Shown here: piece after piece, positions 1-44,568 of the stretch | Layout of the letters: each line of letters begins with the position of its first letter | How positions within the stretch are numbered: the stretch's first letter is position 1 | DNA from: Halichoerus grypus | Lineage: Eukaryota; Chordata; Mammalia; Carnivora; Phocidae | Direction of reading: 5' to 3' | Length of the DNA stretch: 64,000 bases | Assembly: GCF_964656455.1 (NCBI RefSeq) | Contig: NC_135720.1 | Coordinates: forward strand, 111,798,696 to 111,862,695 | Program-made: the position numbers and the translations under genes | The notes under the pieces: generated by a model | Databases searched by the model: none | Seen by the model: only the letters and a program-made list of their open reading frames with translations | What the model was told of the DNA's origin: nothing

Positions 1-2282
1 CATACAGGTGAAGGAATAAGCCTGTGCAGCTACCTGGAAGAAGATGGGTCCAGGCAAAGAGAACAGCTTGTGCAAAGGCCCTGGGGCAAGGAGATAGTGA
101 TGAGTGACACTGGAGAGGTGAGAGAGTAGGTGGGGTGGGAGGCTAGATGGTGCGGGACCTTGTAGCGGACCTGCTTAGCAGGTTTGAATCTTGATAAAGT
201 CAGAACTCTCACTGTTCTCAGGACTGACATCAGGGAGAGCCCAGTGTTTCCATGTGGGAGCCTAGGGAAGAGTCCTGGGAGAAAGGGAGAAAGATAAGGA
301 GAAAGAGGTAAGGTGAAGCGGGGGAAGCGGTGAAGCTTTTCTGAGACTCAGAAGCATGCAGGTTGGTATTTGGGAAAGACATGTGTTGTGGCACAGATGC
401 ATGATCCGTGACGAGCAGGTACACACCACCCTTTTACAAGTTAGTTGGTAATTTTTTTTTGGTCTTAGAAATCATCCCTCTGGTTTAAAGAAAAAAAACA
501 AAACAAAAACATTTTTTCCTGATGCTAAAAAATAACATGTTCATAGTGGACATGACAGAAAATACAAAGAGATCATCATTGTTCACATTTTGGTGCATTT
601 GCTGCATTTCCTCCTTTCTTCTAGGTGTTTCTGTGTATGGTTTTTTTCTTCTAATTAGTAGAATGTGGTATCCAGATTTATGTTCCCATGTCATTAGATA
701 TTCTTTGAAAACGTATTTAATAGCTATATATTATGCCTCCATTATATGGATGGCCATAATTTATTAAATCTATTCTCTTATAGGAAACAGTATCATTCAC
801 ACTGCCATGAATATCTCCTCCTAGCCAAATCATTCCATTTTTCTTTTGAACTTTAGTGATGGATTTTGGTTAGTATCCCAGACACATAGGCTCCATGCGT
901 GGGAGGGAAAACGGCCAATCTGGGGTTTACAGCGTCTGAATGACCAAATCAACAGATGCACAGCTGATGAGATTATTTGAGAAGTCAGTCATTAAGACGG
1001 CAGAGAAAACCCAGCTTGACCCCCACGTGGTCATTACAGTCAATGTGTAGTGACAGGCCCAATCTCCTAGACAAACTCCTACACCCACCATCTGGGTTCA
1101 AATCAGCTCTAACCTACAGGGTCTTTGTGGATATCCCAAAACGCCTGCACCCCAGGCCCCCTGCTTCTGCAGTGTTATCCTGGTGAGCTGGGGCTCTGGA
1201 CCCTTCTGTGAATGTGGGAGCCCTCCCAGAGGTTACAGCTCACAGAATCACTGTCAACTCTGGGTTGTGTTCCCTCCTGCTGGCGTGCTGAATTTCAGAG
1301 TTGTGGCTAATGATTCTTTATCTTTTTAATTGATATCTTTTTTTCCGCAAACTTTGAAGAGAAGCCAATAAATGTCATCATGGTTCCACCATCTTTTTTA
1401 GTGTGTAGCCTGTGAGCAGGAGGGCAAAGTTAAGAACTTGGGCTCTGGATCCAGACCAAATGCCATTGCTTACTAGCTATGTGACTCTGGGCAAGTTACT
1501 TGACTTTTCTGTGCCTCCGTTTCTTCATTTGTAAAATGGCTTTATTTGAATTGTGGATGTTTTGTTTGTCATGGGTTTTTGCATTGATTTTGACTTTTCA
1601 AGATGTCACATTAAAATCTTGATTTTGATGACTGGGCTTTTGGGCACCTTCTAAATTTTGCACTTACCATACTCTTATTCTGATACTGGAGCATGCCAGC
1701 AAGACCCAGCCTCCGTTCTCCCTTCCTGGGTGCTGCTACCCTCTCCTGGCCTTCAGCTCACCTGCTGTCCTCTGGGCCTGAACTCTGACCTCCTGGGGCA
1801 GGGAGGGCTAACGCTCTGGAGTAGGCCAGGCCACCCTGGAGTGAAAGGCTGTTTGCTGTAGTCTCCCCAGCAGCCTGATTAACATGCGGGAAGATGCAAA
1901 TTGAGGCAATCCTGCTGTTTTAGAAGAACTTAATATGTTTTTTAAAAAGATAGGGCGAAAAGGCAGAAATTGCTGGAAATTATATATTGCAGGAGTTGTT
2001 TATCTTCTCCACAGTTGATTCCAGAGATGCTTCTGGTTTGGGAAGAGCATTTCACGTGCTCAGAGAGCCCCACCCTCCAGCTGAGGCTTTAAACAGCGGG
2101 ACCTCTGACCTTAGCCAGGATTGGCTGCTTCCTAATCCTGCTGGCCCAGTCCATCTATAGCCACTCCCCAGACTCTTCCTGGGGTCCATTCACTAACCTG
2201 CATTTAAGGGGAGCGGTCAAAGCCTTGTCTGTGTGATATGACTATTGACATAACTCAGAGCCACCTTCAAAAGCACAGTCCC

Positions 2283-2454
2283 CGGAAGGGTGGTGGAGGG
2301 ATGGGATAACTGGGTGATGGGCATTAAAGAGGGTGCATGATGGAATGAGCACTGGGTGTTCTATGCGACTGATGAATTGCTGAACTCTACCTCTGAAACT
2401 AATAATACACTCTATGTTCATTAATTGAATTTAATTAAAATTAAAAAAAAAAAA
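2283..2454 (+). mobile_element. 5'-truncated carnivore L1 3' end
   Basis: Matches the carnivore L1 tail (actgggtgatgggcattaa..., gaaactaataatacactcta) and ends in an A-run. It is flanked by a target-site duplication, aaaagcacagtccc, at about 2269-2282 and 2454-2467. About 170 bp remain, so there is no coding capacity. Confidence 0.88.
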
Positions 2455-2945
2455 AAAGCACAGTCCCGAGACAGCTACGGTGCCTTGTCTCAAGGACTCC
2501 CCAACGGGTGCGCACTCATGAGGGAAGAAGCTTGCCGTGGTCACAGCCTAGAAGTCTCACTGCAGGTCTGTTTTATCCCCATGGATTCAACAGTGGCACA
2601 ACAGTACTGATGATCGCAAAGCGCTTTTGGTGAATGTTCCTGGGTCTAGATTGTGTTAGGGAGGGCAGATCAGGTTGAGCGGCAGAATAAGCTGCCAGCA
2701 ACACCTCATGGATTTGCCATCAGCGGGAATGAGGTGTGGCTCATTGGAGGATTTTTCCAGTTAGCTGAATTTCAGAGCCAGGCTTTTTTTTTTTTTTTTT
2801 TTCCCCTGTAATTTTAACTAGTTTGCACGGAGGAGGCCTTTCTAAAATGGATTTCACACTTCTCTGACTCCTCAAACTGAGGCTACAGAACATAATTAAA
2901 CTTATCGGGATGATTTGGGGTCATCATTTGGAATCTCAGTTATTA

Positions 2946-3160
2946 AGCTTTGGAGCCAGACTGTCTTGCTCCGATCCCAGCTTCTCCTCCTAATAGCTGT
3001 GTGGCTTCGGGCAAGGGTGTTAACCTCTCTGGGCCTCAGTTTCCCCATCTTTAAAATGGGAATAATAATAGTTCCTACCTCTTGGGGTTGGTGAGAAGAT
3101 TAAAGGAACTGATAGGCATAAAAATATCTGCTTGGCACAGATTAGGTAGAGCCCTATTCT
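2946..3160 (+). repeat. MIR SINE (plus)
   Basis: Contains tttggagccagactgtcttg, gggcctcagtttccccatct and gggaataataatagttccta in MIR order. Confidence 0.87.
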
Positions 3161-3360
3161 ACTGCCATTTTCATAGGTAGACACCAGTTAAACATTGGCG
3201 GTGGCATAGAGTTCAGTGCAAGAATAGATGGCTCTCCATAAGACTTGGCGCCCGTTCTTACAGCTGCTCCATGCTCTGCACTGTGGACCGGTGTTTCACA
3301 AAGGCCCTTTGCTTTACTCTTCAGGATGGGATCTCAGGGGGCCATTGCTACTCCATTTTT

Positions 3361-3540
3361 TTTTTTTTTTAAAGATTTTATTTATTTATTCATGAGAGAC
3401 AGAGAGAGAGACAGAGGCAGAGGGAGAAACAGGCTCCCCGCGGAGCAGGAAGCCCAATGCGGGACTCGATCCCAGGACCCTGGGATCATGACCTGAGCCG
3501 AAGGCAGACGCTTAACCGACTGAGCCACCCAGGCATCCCA
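3361..3540 (-). mobile_element. SINEC (carnivore tRNA-Lys SINE), full length
   Basis: Poly-T start, AATAAA-type tail on the minus strand, then a tRNA-like head with A/B-box remnants. Flanked by gctactccattttt duplications (3347-3360 and 3541-3554). Confidence 0.93.
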
Positions 3541-6274
3541 GCTACTCCATTTTTCCAGAAGAGAACACCCAGGCTTAGGTGACATCGCTTGCAACAGGCC
3601 GCTCAGCGGATAGGTGGCAGAAGTGCGGCTCCAAACAGGTGGCCTTGGCTGAATGGTCCTGGGCGTGATGATCGGTTACGTTCTGCTTCCCTTCCTGATC
3701 TGGCAGGGCCTTGAGGGGTTCTCCTAGGAAGCGACACTAAGAGCTTTTGCCCCTGGATTTTGTGGCATCGGTTTTGGTTGTTTCAATATAAGTGTGTATT
3801 TTATAGTCAACCAGTGCAGGTTGTTGCGTGTGGCCTGCCTGAGTTCATTCAGGTGACCTCCAGATGGGTGGGGTCACATTTGGAGTTCCAACCCAGCCGT
3901 ATCCTGGGGAAGCTGGAGGGGGTCTGGACTCCCGGACTGTCTCCTGAGTGCCAGCCTCCCCAGTGTCGTCCCTGTCCCCTTATGCTCCCAGTGCCATCGG
4001 CACGGAAGCCTAAATTGCCTGGCATTAAAGGACAGTGTCATCGGCCTGCCCAGCAGGTCACTTTATGGAGAAGGAAACGGAGGCTGAGAGCCCAGAACTC
4101 AGGGAGCCTTGCTGGGCTATCCCCCTCTGCTGTCCTCAGCAGAGTCTGAAGGGCGGTGTTTTCTGGTGCCACGCCCGCTGCCCCTGTGGGAGGAGCGAGG
4201 GCCGGCTTGGTGGGCCTGTGAGCGGTGCGGTCCCGTAGGGCCTATGCTCGGTTTAATGCAATGCCCTGCGGTCACATTTCTCCTTTCCCATGGGCCTCAC
4301 CAATTTTATAGCCAGCGTTGGGAGGAGCCCACCTGGTCCTAGGCCTCCTCCTTTTTCTAGGCCATGGGATAGAGCTCCCCAGGGAGGCATTTAAAATGCT
4401 CCCTCCCTCCAACATGGGATGGGATTGGAACTTTCTACTGTGGAGATACAGTGACTGCATGGAGCGGGCTTAGAAGGTGAGAGATCTTTCTGGGAGGCTG
4501 AGGGAGAAAGCCCCGCCTGGGTGACCCCCTATGTGACCTTGGGCATATGACAGGATTTAAAAGCCTCAGTTTCCTCATCTGTAAAATGGAGAGAGTAGCA
4601 GAGTTACTTCATATGGTTGTGATGCGGATTCAGTGAAATAATGTGCGTAAAGAGAAGGCTTCACGTAGTGACTTGCACGTAGTAAGTGCTCCATAAGTCG
4701 GCCGGTCTCTTATTCCAGGTCTGATGTCCTAGGTTTCTCTGGAGGCTCTAGGATTCCCGGGGCTCCTAGGCCTTGCAAGCCCCCAGTCCAGCTCCTTCTT
4801 CCTCTCGGGTAGGCCACGAAGAAAGACATGATGAAAGTCGTCATTACCTGGGCCCCTCTGTGTGTGGGCTGCTGTGCCTCAGGCCTGCCCCTCCTCAGGG
4901 CCTCCCTTGAGTGGGCACTTCCGGCCCAGGTTAACCAGAGGCCAGCCCCTTCCCGTCCATACCCGCCCCGGAGTCCGTCCAAAGAAACCAAGGAAGGGGG
5001 CCTCCCGAACCGGACTGCGCTCTCTCTCAGGGAGCGGAGTGGTGTGCCGGAAGGGACGTGACTTTGAGATCAGTTCATACGTGTTGAATTGCCACTCGAC
5101 CAGTTACCACCTGGTGATCTTGGGCAGGTTAGCTGCTTCTACCCCCTGCTCCCTCATTTATAAAAAAGCGACAAAGGATTACTTCAAGGGCTAAAGGTGA
5201 TAAGGAGATCAGTGACTTGGCCATACATACGGTATCTAGTAAATGTGTGTTGAAGGAACGAATGAGTGAAGGGAAGGATGCTCTGTGTTTGCTATTGTCA
5301 GATGTCCTTGAGGGAGGGCATTTGAGGGGGTGGGGCAGGGACAGAGGCCACACACATTGTGTGTACAGGGAGGGGCAAGTGTGCAAATAGCTTGCACGTA
5401 CAAGGCACCTGGCGTGCGCCATACAGTATTTCCAGCACTATCGTCATATTGACTCATTTCAACCTCACAACAAGCCTATGAGGTAGGCTGCCGGTACCCA
5501 ATTTTACAGATGAGAAAACTGAGGCCAGAGAGGGTGAACAACTTGCTCTAGGTCACACAGCTAGAAAGGGATGGAGCTGAAGCAGGCAGCCTGGCTCCAG
5601 CAACCATATTCTTTTTTTTTCTTTTCCCCAGCAATCATATTCTTAACCATTATATCATACCCACTCCCAAACCTTTGAGCATGTCCTTCAAACATGTGGG
5701 AGGTTGCCTTTTCATCTCTGCCACCATTTTGGTCCTCACAGACCTGTAGGACACTGATCTCATGAGACAGTCTTCCCCAGTGACAGGAAGGGGGCAGTGA
5801 GAGAGCTAAGTGACTTCCTGACAGGCCCTGGCCCTGAAGGGCAAGCCAGGCCCCAGGGACTAGACAACAAAGCTCTGAGCTCTGGCCACCTGGCAGCTGA
5901 TTTGTCAGGATGCAGACCTTTCAGGTTGAAGAGGCCACGTGGGGATGGATGAAGAGGAGGACATGGGGGCATCTCTGCCCAGTGTCCTGTCAGCCGCAGC
6001 AAACTGAGGAACTGGGGGCCATGTGAGGGGAGGGGTCCAGCAATCCTCACCAGGGCCTGGCTACCTTCTTTGTGCTCTTGGGCTGAGTGTTGTGTCCGCT
6101 GGGGCCGTGAGCTGGTCACAGCAGTCAGATCCCAGGGCTCTGCCTGGTGAACGTGGGGGAGTTGCTCCCTGCTTTGAGCCTTAGGCTCCTCAGCTGTAAA
6201 ATGGGCCGCACCTACCTTAGAGAGTTGGGTGGGCCTCTCATGGCTTAGTGGGTGTGAAAGTGATGTCTCATCTT

Positions 6275-6454
6275 TTTTTTTTTTTTAAGATGTATTTATT
6301 TGAGAGAGAGAGCAAGGGGAGGAGCAGAGGGAGAGGGAGAATCCCAAGTAGACTCCCCACTCAGCACAGGGGCTCAATCCCGTGACCCTGAGATCATGAC
6401 CTGAGGTGAAACCAAGAGTCGGGCGCTTAACCGACTGCGCCACCCAGGAGCCCC
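6275..6454 (-). mobile_element. SINEC, full length
   Basis: Reverse-orientation SINE with a T15 run on the left and ctgcgccacccaggagcccc at the head. Diverged duplications of about 16 bp (agtgatgtctcatctt / agtggtgtttcatctt) flank it, so the insertion is old. Confidence 0.92.
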
Positions 6455-7118
6455 AGTGGTGTTTCATCTTGACAGTCTTCTTGGAGCCACCCAGTGTGTG
6501 AGGGGATGAGGTGCTGTGGACAGAGCGAGGGCTCTGAGGTTGGCAGACCAAGGTCAGAGTAGCCTTGGGTGAGTCGCTTCACCTGTCTGAGCCACTGGGT
6601 AAAACAGTAGTGGACTCACGCACATCAACACTGATGGGCCTGCACTCTGCCGAGTGCTTTGCCTTTAGTCCTCGCAATAGCCCTTTGAGGTGGGTGCTGT
6701 GATCAGCCTCGTGGTACAGAGGGGAAACTGAGGCTCCAAGCGGTTGCCTCCCTTGTCTGAGGTCACACAGCTAGAAAGTGGCAGAGCCAGAATTCAAACT
6801 GGGGCAGCTGGCTCCAGAATCCACCTGCTTCAGCTGGGGCAACTGGCTCCAGAATCAACCCCCCACCCCGCCCCACACTGCTCCATCAGACCTGCCCAGT
6901 GGGGTTGTTCGAAGATGAAATGAGACCCCCCCCCCCCCAGTATTAGCCCAGGGCCTGGCCCTTGGTTGGTGCAGGGCAAACGTAACATGCTGCCCTTTAA
7001 CCAGCTTGGTACTCAGAATCCTCCTATCTTCCAGGGCCTTAGGGCTGTGTTTCCACAGGGATTGGGGCACCCTCCAGCCGTCTCCTGCCTCACCCCTGTT
7101 CTCCCTCCTTCCCACCAG

Positions 7119-40301
<33,183 letters not shown>

Positions 40302-41815
40302 GCACTCTTCCTGAAGGCCCCTGGCCTGTGGCGGGCGGCTCCCTGGGTGGGGCAGTGGAAGCACAGCTGGGGTCCCCAGCCCCCCTTAAAATACGCCATG
40401 CCTAGCCTTTGTGTGTGCCTTTTGTGTGTGCCTGGGAGGCCAGCGGGGGACGGGGCCTCTGAAGACTCCTCTCTCATTTCCTGGCCTCAGGGCCCAAACC
40501 CGGGGAATTGGAGGGTATGGGTGGTGGAGATGAGGTTCCGGGCCCCTGCCCTTTTCATGTCCCCCTGACACCTGGTTCTAGCCCAGCCAGGAAGGGGTTA
40601 ATGATCAGGAGGATTGGGGTCCCCCTCAGCCCACCTGGGCAATCCCATGTGCTCCTCTGTGGCCCTGAAGCCTGAGCTGGGCCTCTCTCCTCCAGGGCCC
40701 TAGGCCCTCCCCTCCTCCTGTGCAGTCCACTCCTACACCTGGACCCTGGCCCTCCTGCCCCCCATATCTCCCCCATCCCTATTTCCAGTGAACCCTGTGA
40801 GGCTGATGGGTCTGCAGGGATGCCCGAACATGGGGCCCCTCCCAGGACACTTGCATGCCACGGGTGCCCAGTGGACCCATGAAGGGGAGGCTGTGTGGGG
40901 AGGCCATAGGCCACATGATGGGCTAGGAATGGGGGCTTTTCAGGCACAGAGTCCTTTCGGGTGCCTCTCAGGCCCAGAATGACACTGGTTTTAGATACAC
41001 AGATCCACAGGCCTCTCCCTGGTGTGGGCCCACAGGCACCTTACAGTTGACTCCTGGCTCCAGGCATCCCCTTCTCCTGTGGCCCAGGGCCCTTGGAGCC
41101 CGGTCCTCTGCTGCCCCCCTGGAGGCCTTGGAAGGAATAGTCCAGCCCCAGCACTCCCACACTGCCCCTCTCTCCCACAGGGATAGGAGATAGCAGGCCT
41201 GAGTTCAAGCCCTGCATACAGCCCCTGCCTGTGGGAACCCAAGGAAGGCCCTTCTGCCTTCTGGGACTCAGAAGTAGGGCAAGAGGGTTGACCAGATGGT
41301 CCCAGGTTTACCTTCAGCTCTGGTGTCCTGAGAGTCCATTCATGCCATGCCCAGCTTCCCCCATCCCACTCCTCAGCAGTGTGACCCCTTACTCCAGGCC
41401 GTCTTGGCCCTTAAGGTCACCCTGTTCCATCCTGTCACCTCAAGTCCACCCTAGTCCTTCAGCCTTGGGCTCTGGTGTCTGAGCCCAAGCCCCTGCCTCT
41501 GCTGTGGGGAAGGTGAGAAGGGTGATCTCACCCCCGGGCCCACCGAGCTGCCCAGCCTTTACCCACATGGGGAGCAAGTCGTGCATGTCAGCCCCTCCCG
41601 CAGCATGGGGCTCCTCAGCCCACTCCACATCCCATGCCTGGGTGGACACCAGGCCCCCTCCCTGTCCGCTGCCCCACACCACTTCCCTTCCCTTCATGCA
41701 TGATGGTGGTGTTTCTACGCTGTCTGGTCCTGTGCCCGTCTCTGAGGCAGTCTCTGTGTGGAATTTGCCTTAAACTGAAGTAAATTTGATTCTTTTAGTA
41801 AAGTTCCTTGTTTTC
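40302..41815 (+). other. CPNE5: CPNE5 3' untranslated region (probable)
   Basis: GC-rich, no interspersed repeat recognised, open from the stop codon to two AGTAAA signals at 41779-41784 and 41797-41802, followed by a T/GT-rich stretch. The right boundary is an estimate. I recognise no other gene here. Confidence 0.65.
41779..41802 (+). promoter_or_regulatory. CPNE5: Probable CPNE5 polyadenylation signals (two AGTAAA)
   Basis: Two AGTAAA hexamers 18 nt apart precede a T-rich stretch (gttccttgttttcc), as expected around a cleavage site. No AATAAA is seen in the preceding 1.4 kb. Cleavage near 41815 is inferred. Confidence 0.55.
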
Positions 41816-41894
41816 CTTTCTCCTGTGGAAAATAGCAAATGTGTTGCTGTTTGACAGGGTCCGGGTTCTCCTCACTCTCTCTCTCTGCCATTCT

Positions 41895-42500
41895 TTTGTT
41901 CGATAAGGATTTCCTGAGCAACTACAATGTACCAGGGCCTGTGCTGGTGACTCGGGATGCAGCAATGAACAAAACGCAGGCCCTGTCTCCACACAGAGCT
42001 TACAACAGACACACAAATAAGACAGGGGAAAACCCAGTAAGCACATAAACAAATAGGGATAACCTAATTTCAGGTGGTGGTAAGGGTTACAAAGACAAAT
42101 AACATAGAAGAAGGGGCTGGAGAGGGACAGGGTGGTATTTTAGATGAGGTGGTCACGGAGGGCCTCTTTGAGGAGGCAAAGGTTGAGATGAGCCCTAAGG
42201 AAATGAGAGAAGGAGGCATGTTGGTATCCAGAGCAGGAGGACTCCAAGTAGAAGGAACAGTGAGTGCAAAGGCCCTGAGGTAGGAGCATACTTCATGTCA
42301 AGGACAGCAGGGAGGCTTGTGCTGTTGGAGCTGTGTTAAGAGGGGCGGGGTGGGGGGATAGTTCAGGAGATGAGATTAGAGAGGTGAAGAATCCAGAATG
42401 CATAGAGCCCTGTAGGCCATGGTAAGGGCTTCAGCGTTACTCCGAGTGAAACGGAGCCAGCTAGGAGGTGAGAGAGGTAAGTAACATGATCAGATTATTC
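41895..42500 (-). mobile_element. L2 LINE 3' remnant, long
   Basis: Antisense L2 from ggatttcctgagcaactaca through tgagtgcaaaggccctgagg to agccctgtaggccatggtaa. It begins about 80 bp after the predicted CPNE5 cleavage site. Confidence 0.82.
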
Positions 42501-43564
42501 TCGAAAACAAGTGGGTCACTTTATTGCATTTGATCACTCATTGACTCACCGCTCCACCAGTATTTACCGAGCACCAGTGCCAGGCCCTGCTCAGGTTTGA
42601 AGACACTGATTCACACACGGTTGCACCCTCTGAGAGTGACCCCTACTTTGGAGCAGTGAGCAAGGAAATCCTACCACCCTGGGCTACCGATGCCAAGCCC
42701 GTGGGAGGGGCCAGGGTTTGTGGGCACCAAAGGGGCGCTCCTGGCACAGCCTGGACGACTCACAGGCCACGCGCCCGGGATGAGTTCCTGCTCCTGTGTT
42801 CGATGGTACCGTTCCTCTTTCCTTGCAGGATTAGCGTGTGGCCACACTGCAGGGCCTCGAGATATGCCCACATGAAGTGTGTGATGTGCACAGACAGGAG
42901 GCACTTGAGCACAATAAACACCACCTCTCTCCTCCTGGTCCCTCTTCATATATAAGTCACTGTGGCCATCAGAGCCCAGGATCACAGGGAAAGGGGACTT
43001 CTTCCTCCTCTGGGCAAGCTCACGGTCAGATTAGCCCTCCAGCCAGCCATTCCCAATCTGCACATCACAAGAAATTTGGTACTAATTATACCAAAGTTTG
43101 GGACTTATTTACTTCTTATGATTTTATAGTAAATTAGAGCTGATTCATGGCTGTCCCTATAATTAGATACCCCTCTGACTTGCATTCCGATACGCTTTGA
43201 GTGAGAACTGGGTGGGGTCATAGCTTGGGAAGAGGAAAGTTCCCAGAACCAGTAACCCATTTTGCCTCCCCTTGGGCACCTGTGGGAAAGCGTCGAGAGG
43301 AGATGCCCACCTGGCAGGGGAATCAAGTCTCAGAGCCGCTGCTGAGTGCATCTTTACTGTGCTTGACACTGTGGCTTCTGTCCTGGCTTATTTCTCAAGG
43401 TGTGTTCCACAGAACACTGGTTCTCTTGCATGGATTTTGGGAGCCCATCTCAGAGAACCCCAATGGCCTTTAGGGTATTCAAGGCTCTGATAAGTCCTGC
43501 AGCAAAGAGACCGGTTTAACTTGGTTCAACCCATTGTTTCCAAAGATTTTTGACCATGGGGACA

Positions 43565-43614
<50 letters not shown>
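43565..43614. repeat. (TG)n microsatellite
   Basis: About 25 uninterrupted dinucleotide units; likely polymorphic. Confidence 0.98.
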
Positions 43615-43616
<2 letters not shown>

Positions 43617-44568
43617 AGCTGTAACACTGTTACCAAGCAGAACATGTCTTGGGACTTTAAGACAATCTCCCTGGTTCCCAGGCTAACACAGATTCTGAGG
43701 CCTGCTCCCAGGAGGCCAGAGGGAGGGCCTGGAGTTTGGGAACTTCTCAGAGGAGATGGGGTAGGAGAGGTGGAGACCTTCAGTTGCTCTGGAAAGAAGG
43801 AAGGGGCGTGCCACACTGGGAAGAGTAACCACAGAGAAGAAAGGAGGGCGTTCAGAAATCCACAGCTCCAAGGTTGACTTTGTATTCCCTTGTTGGGCTG
43901 AGAGGTATGTGTGTGACTGAGCTAGGGGAGGGCAGGCAAAGAAGGGAGAGGTCCCTGAAAGGCTCTCCTGGCCTCTGGGCCCCCACCCCAGCTGCAGCGG
44001 TCTCCTCCCCTCACCCCCATTCGCTCCCCAGGCTTTCAGGATTAAGGACCTGGGCTGTCATTCTCTGGGTCATTCCTCTACACACTTCTCTGCCTTTGGA
44101 ATCCCTTTACCGACCTCTTGTGTCCTCACCTCAAATGTTCCTGAATTAATAAAAATAAAATGATGATAATAGTAAGAGTAATGACCAACACTCAAATGCA
44201 CTTACGAAGCAGCAGGCATTCTTCTAAACAAATTATATGTGTTACGTTTATCTTTATAACAACCCTATGAAGAAGGTGTGATCATTATCCCATTTTCCAG
44301 ACGAGAGAAGAGTCATAGAGAGGTGAAGGGACTTGTTCAAGGTCATACAACTAGGAAGTGGTAGAATCTATAAGGATCTGAGTCCCAAGGTGGAATGGGA
44401 GCATCAATCTAGTTGCCATTTTAGTTGCTGTGTCACCTTGGCTGGGCCACCTGCCCTCTCTGGATCTCAGTCTCCCCACTGGTAAAATGGAGGGGACAGG
44501 CTCTAGCGTCCCTAAGGGTCCTCCCACCTCTCTTGACTCTCAGCCCTCTCTCCCATCAGCCTATCTTC

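Larger units (their letters stand above)
1..7118 (+). other. CPNE5: CPNE5 intron (left part), no exon seen
   Basis: Intronic by position upstream of the C2B exon. It holds an antisense L2 remnant (1-200), an old AT-rich L1-like fragment (about 500-800), plus-strand MIRs (1421-1540, 2946-3160, 4520-4700, 5060-5270, 6120-6235), minus-strand MIRs (5395-5600, 6640-6830), the L1 tail, two SINECs, a T19 run at 2784-2802 and a C run at about 6927-6939. The stretches 850-1400, 1560-1860 and 3600-4500 show nothing I recognise. The preceding copine exon (ending LSNCR in human) was looked for and not found. Confidence 0.75.
41816..44568. other. Intergenic DNA between CPNE5 and the GPCR relic
   Basis: Long antisense L2 remnant (41895-42500), an AT-rich stretch (43060-43200), a (TG)n tract (43565-43614), and MIRs (44160-44380 minus, 44395-44500 plus). 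No gene recognised. Confidence 0.7.

Noticed and set aside
522..767. 81-codon open frame with membrane-like sequence
   Set aside because: It falls in an AT-rich L1-like fossil. Hydrophobic residues follow from the base composition.
1..7118. Earlier CPNE5 exons in the left part of the window
   Set aside because: I looked for the copine exon ending LSNCR and for C2A motifs in all frames and found no match with proper splice sites.
43565..43614. Regular repeats as a possible CRISPR array
   Set aside because: A plain (TG)n microsatellite in a mammalian genome, with no spacer structure.
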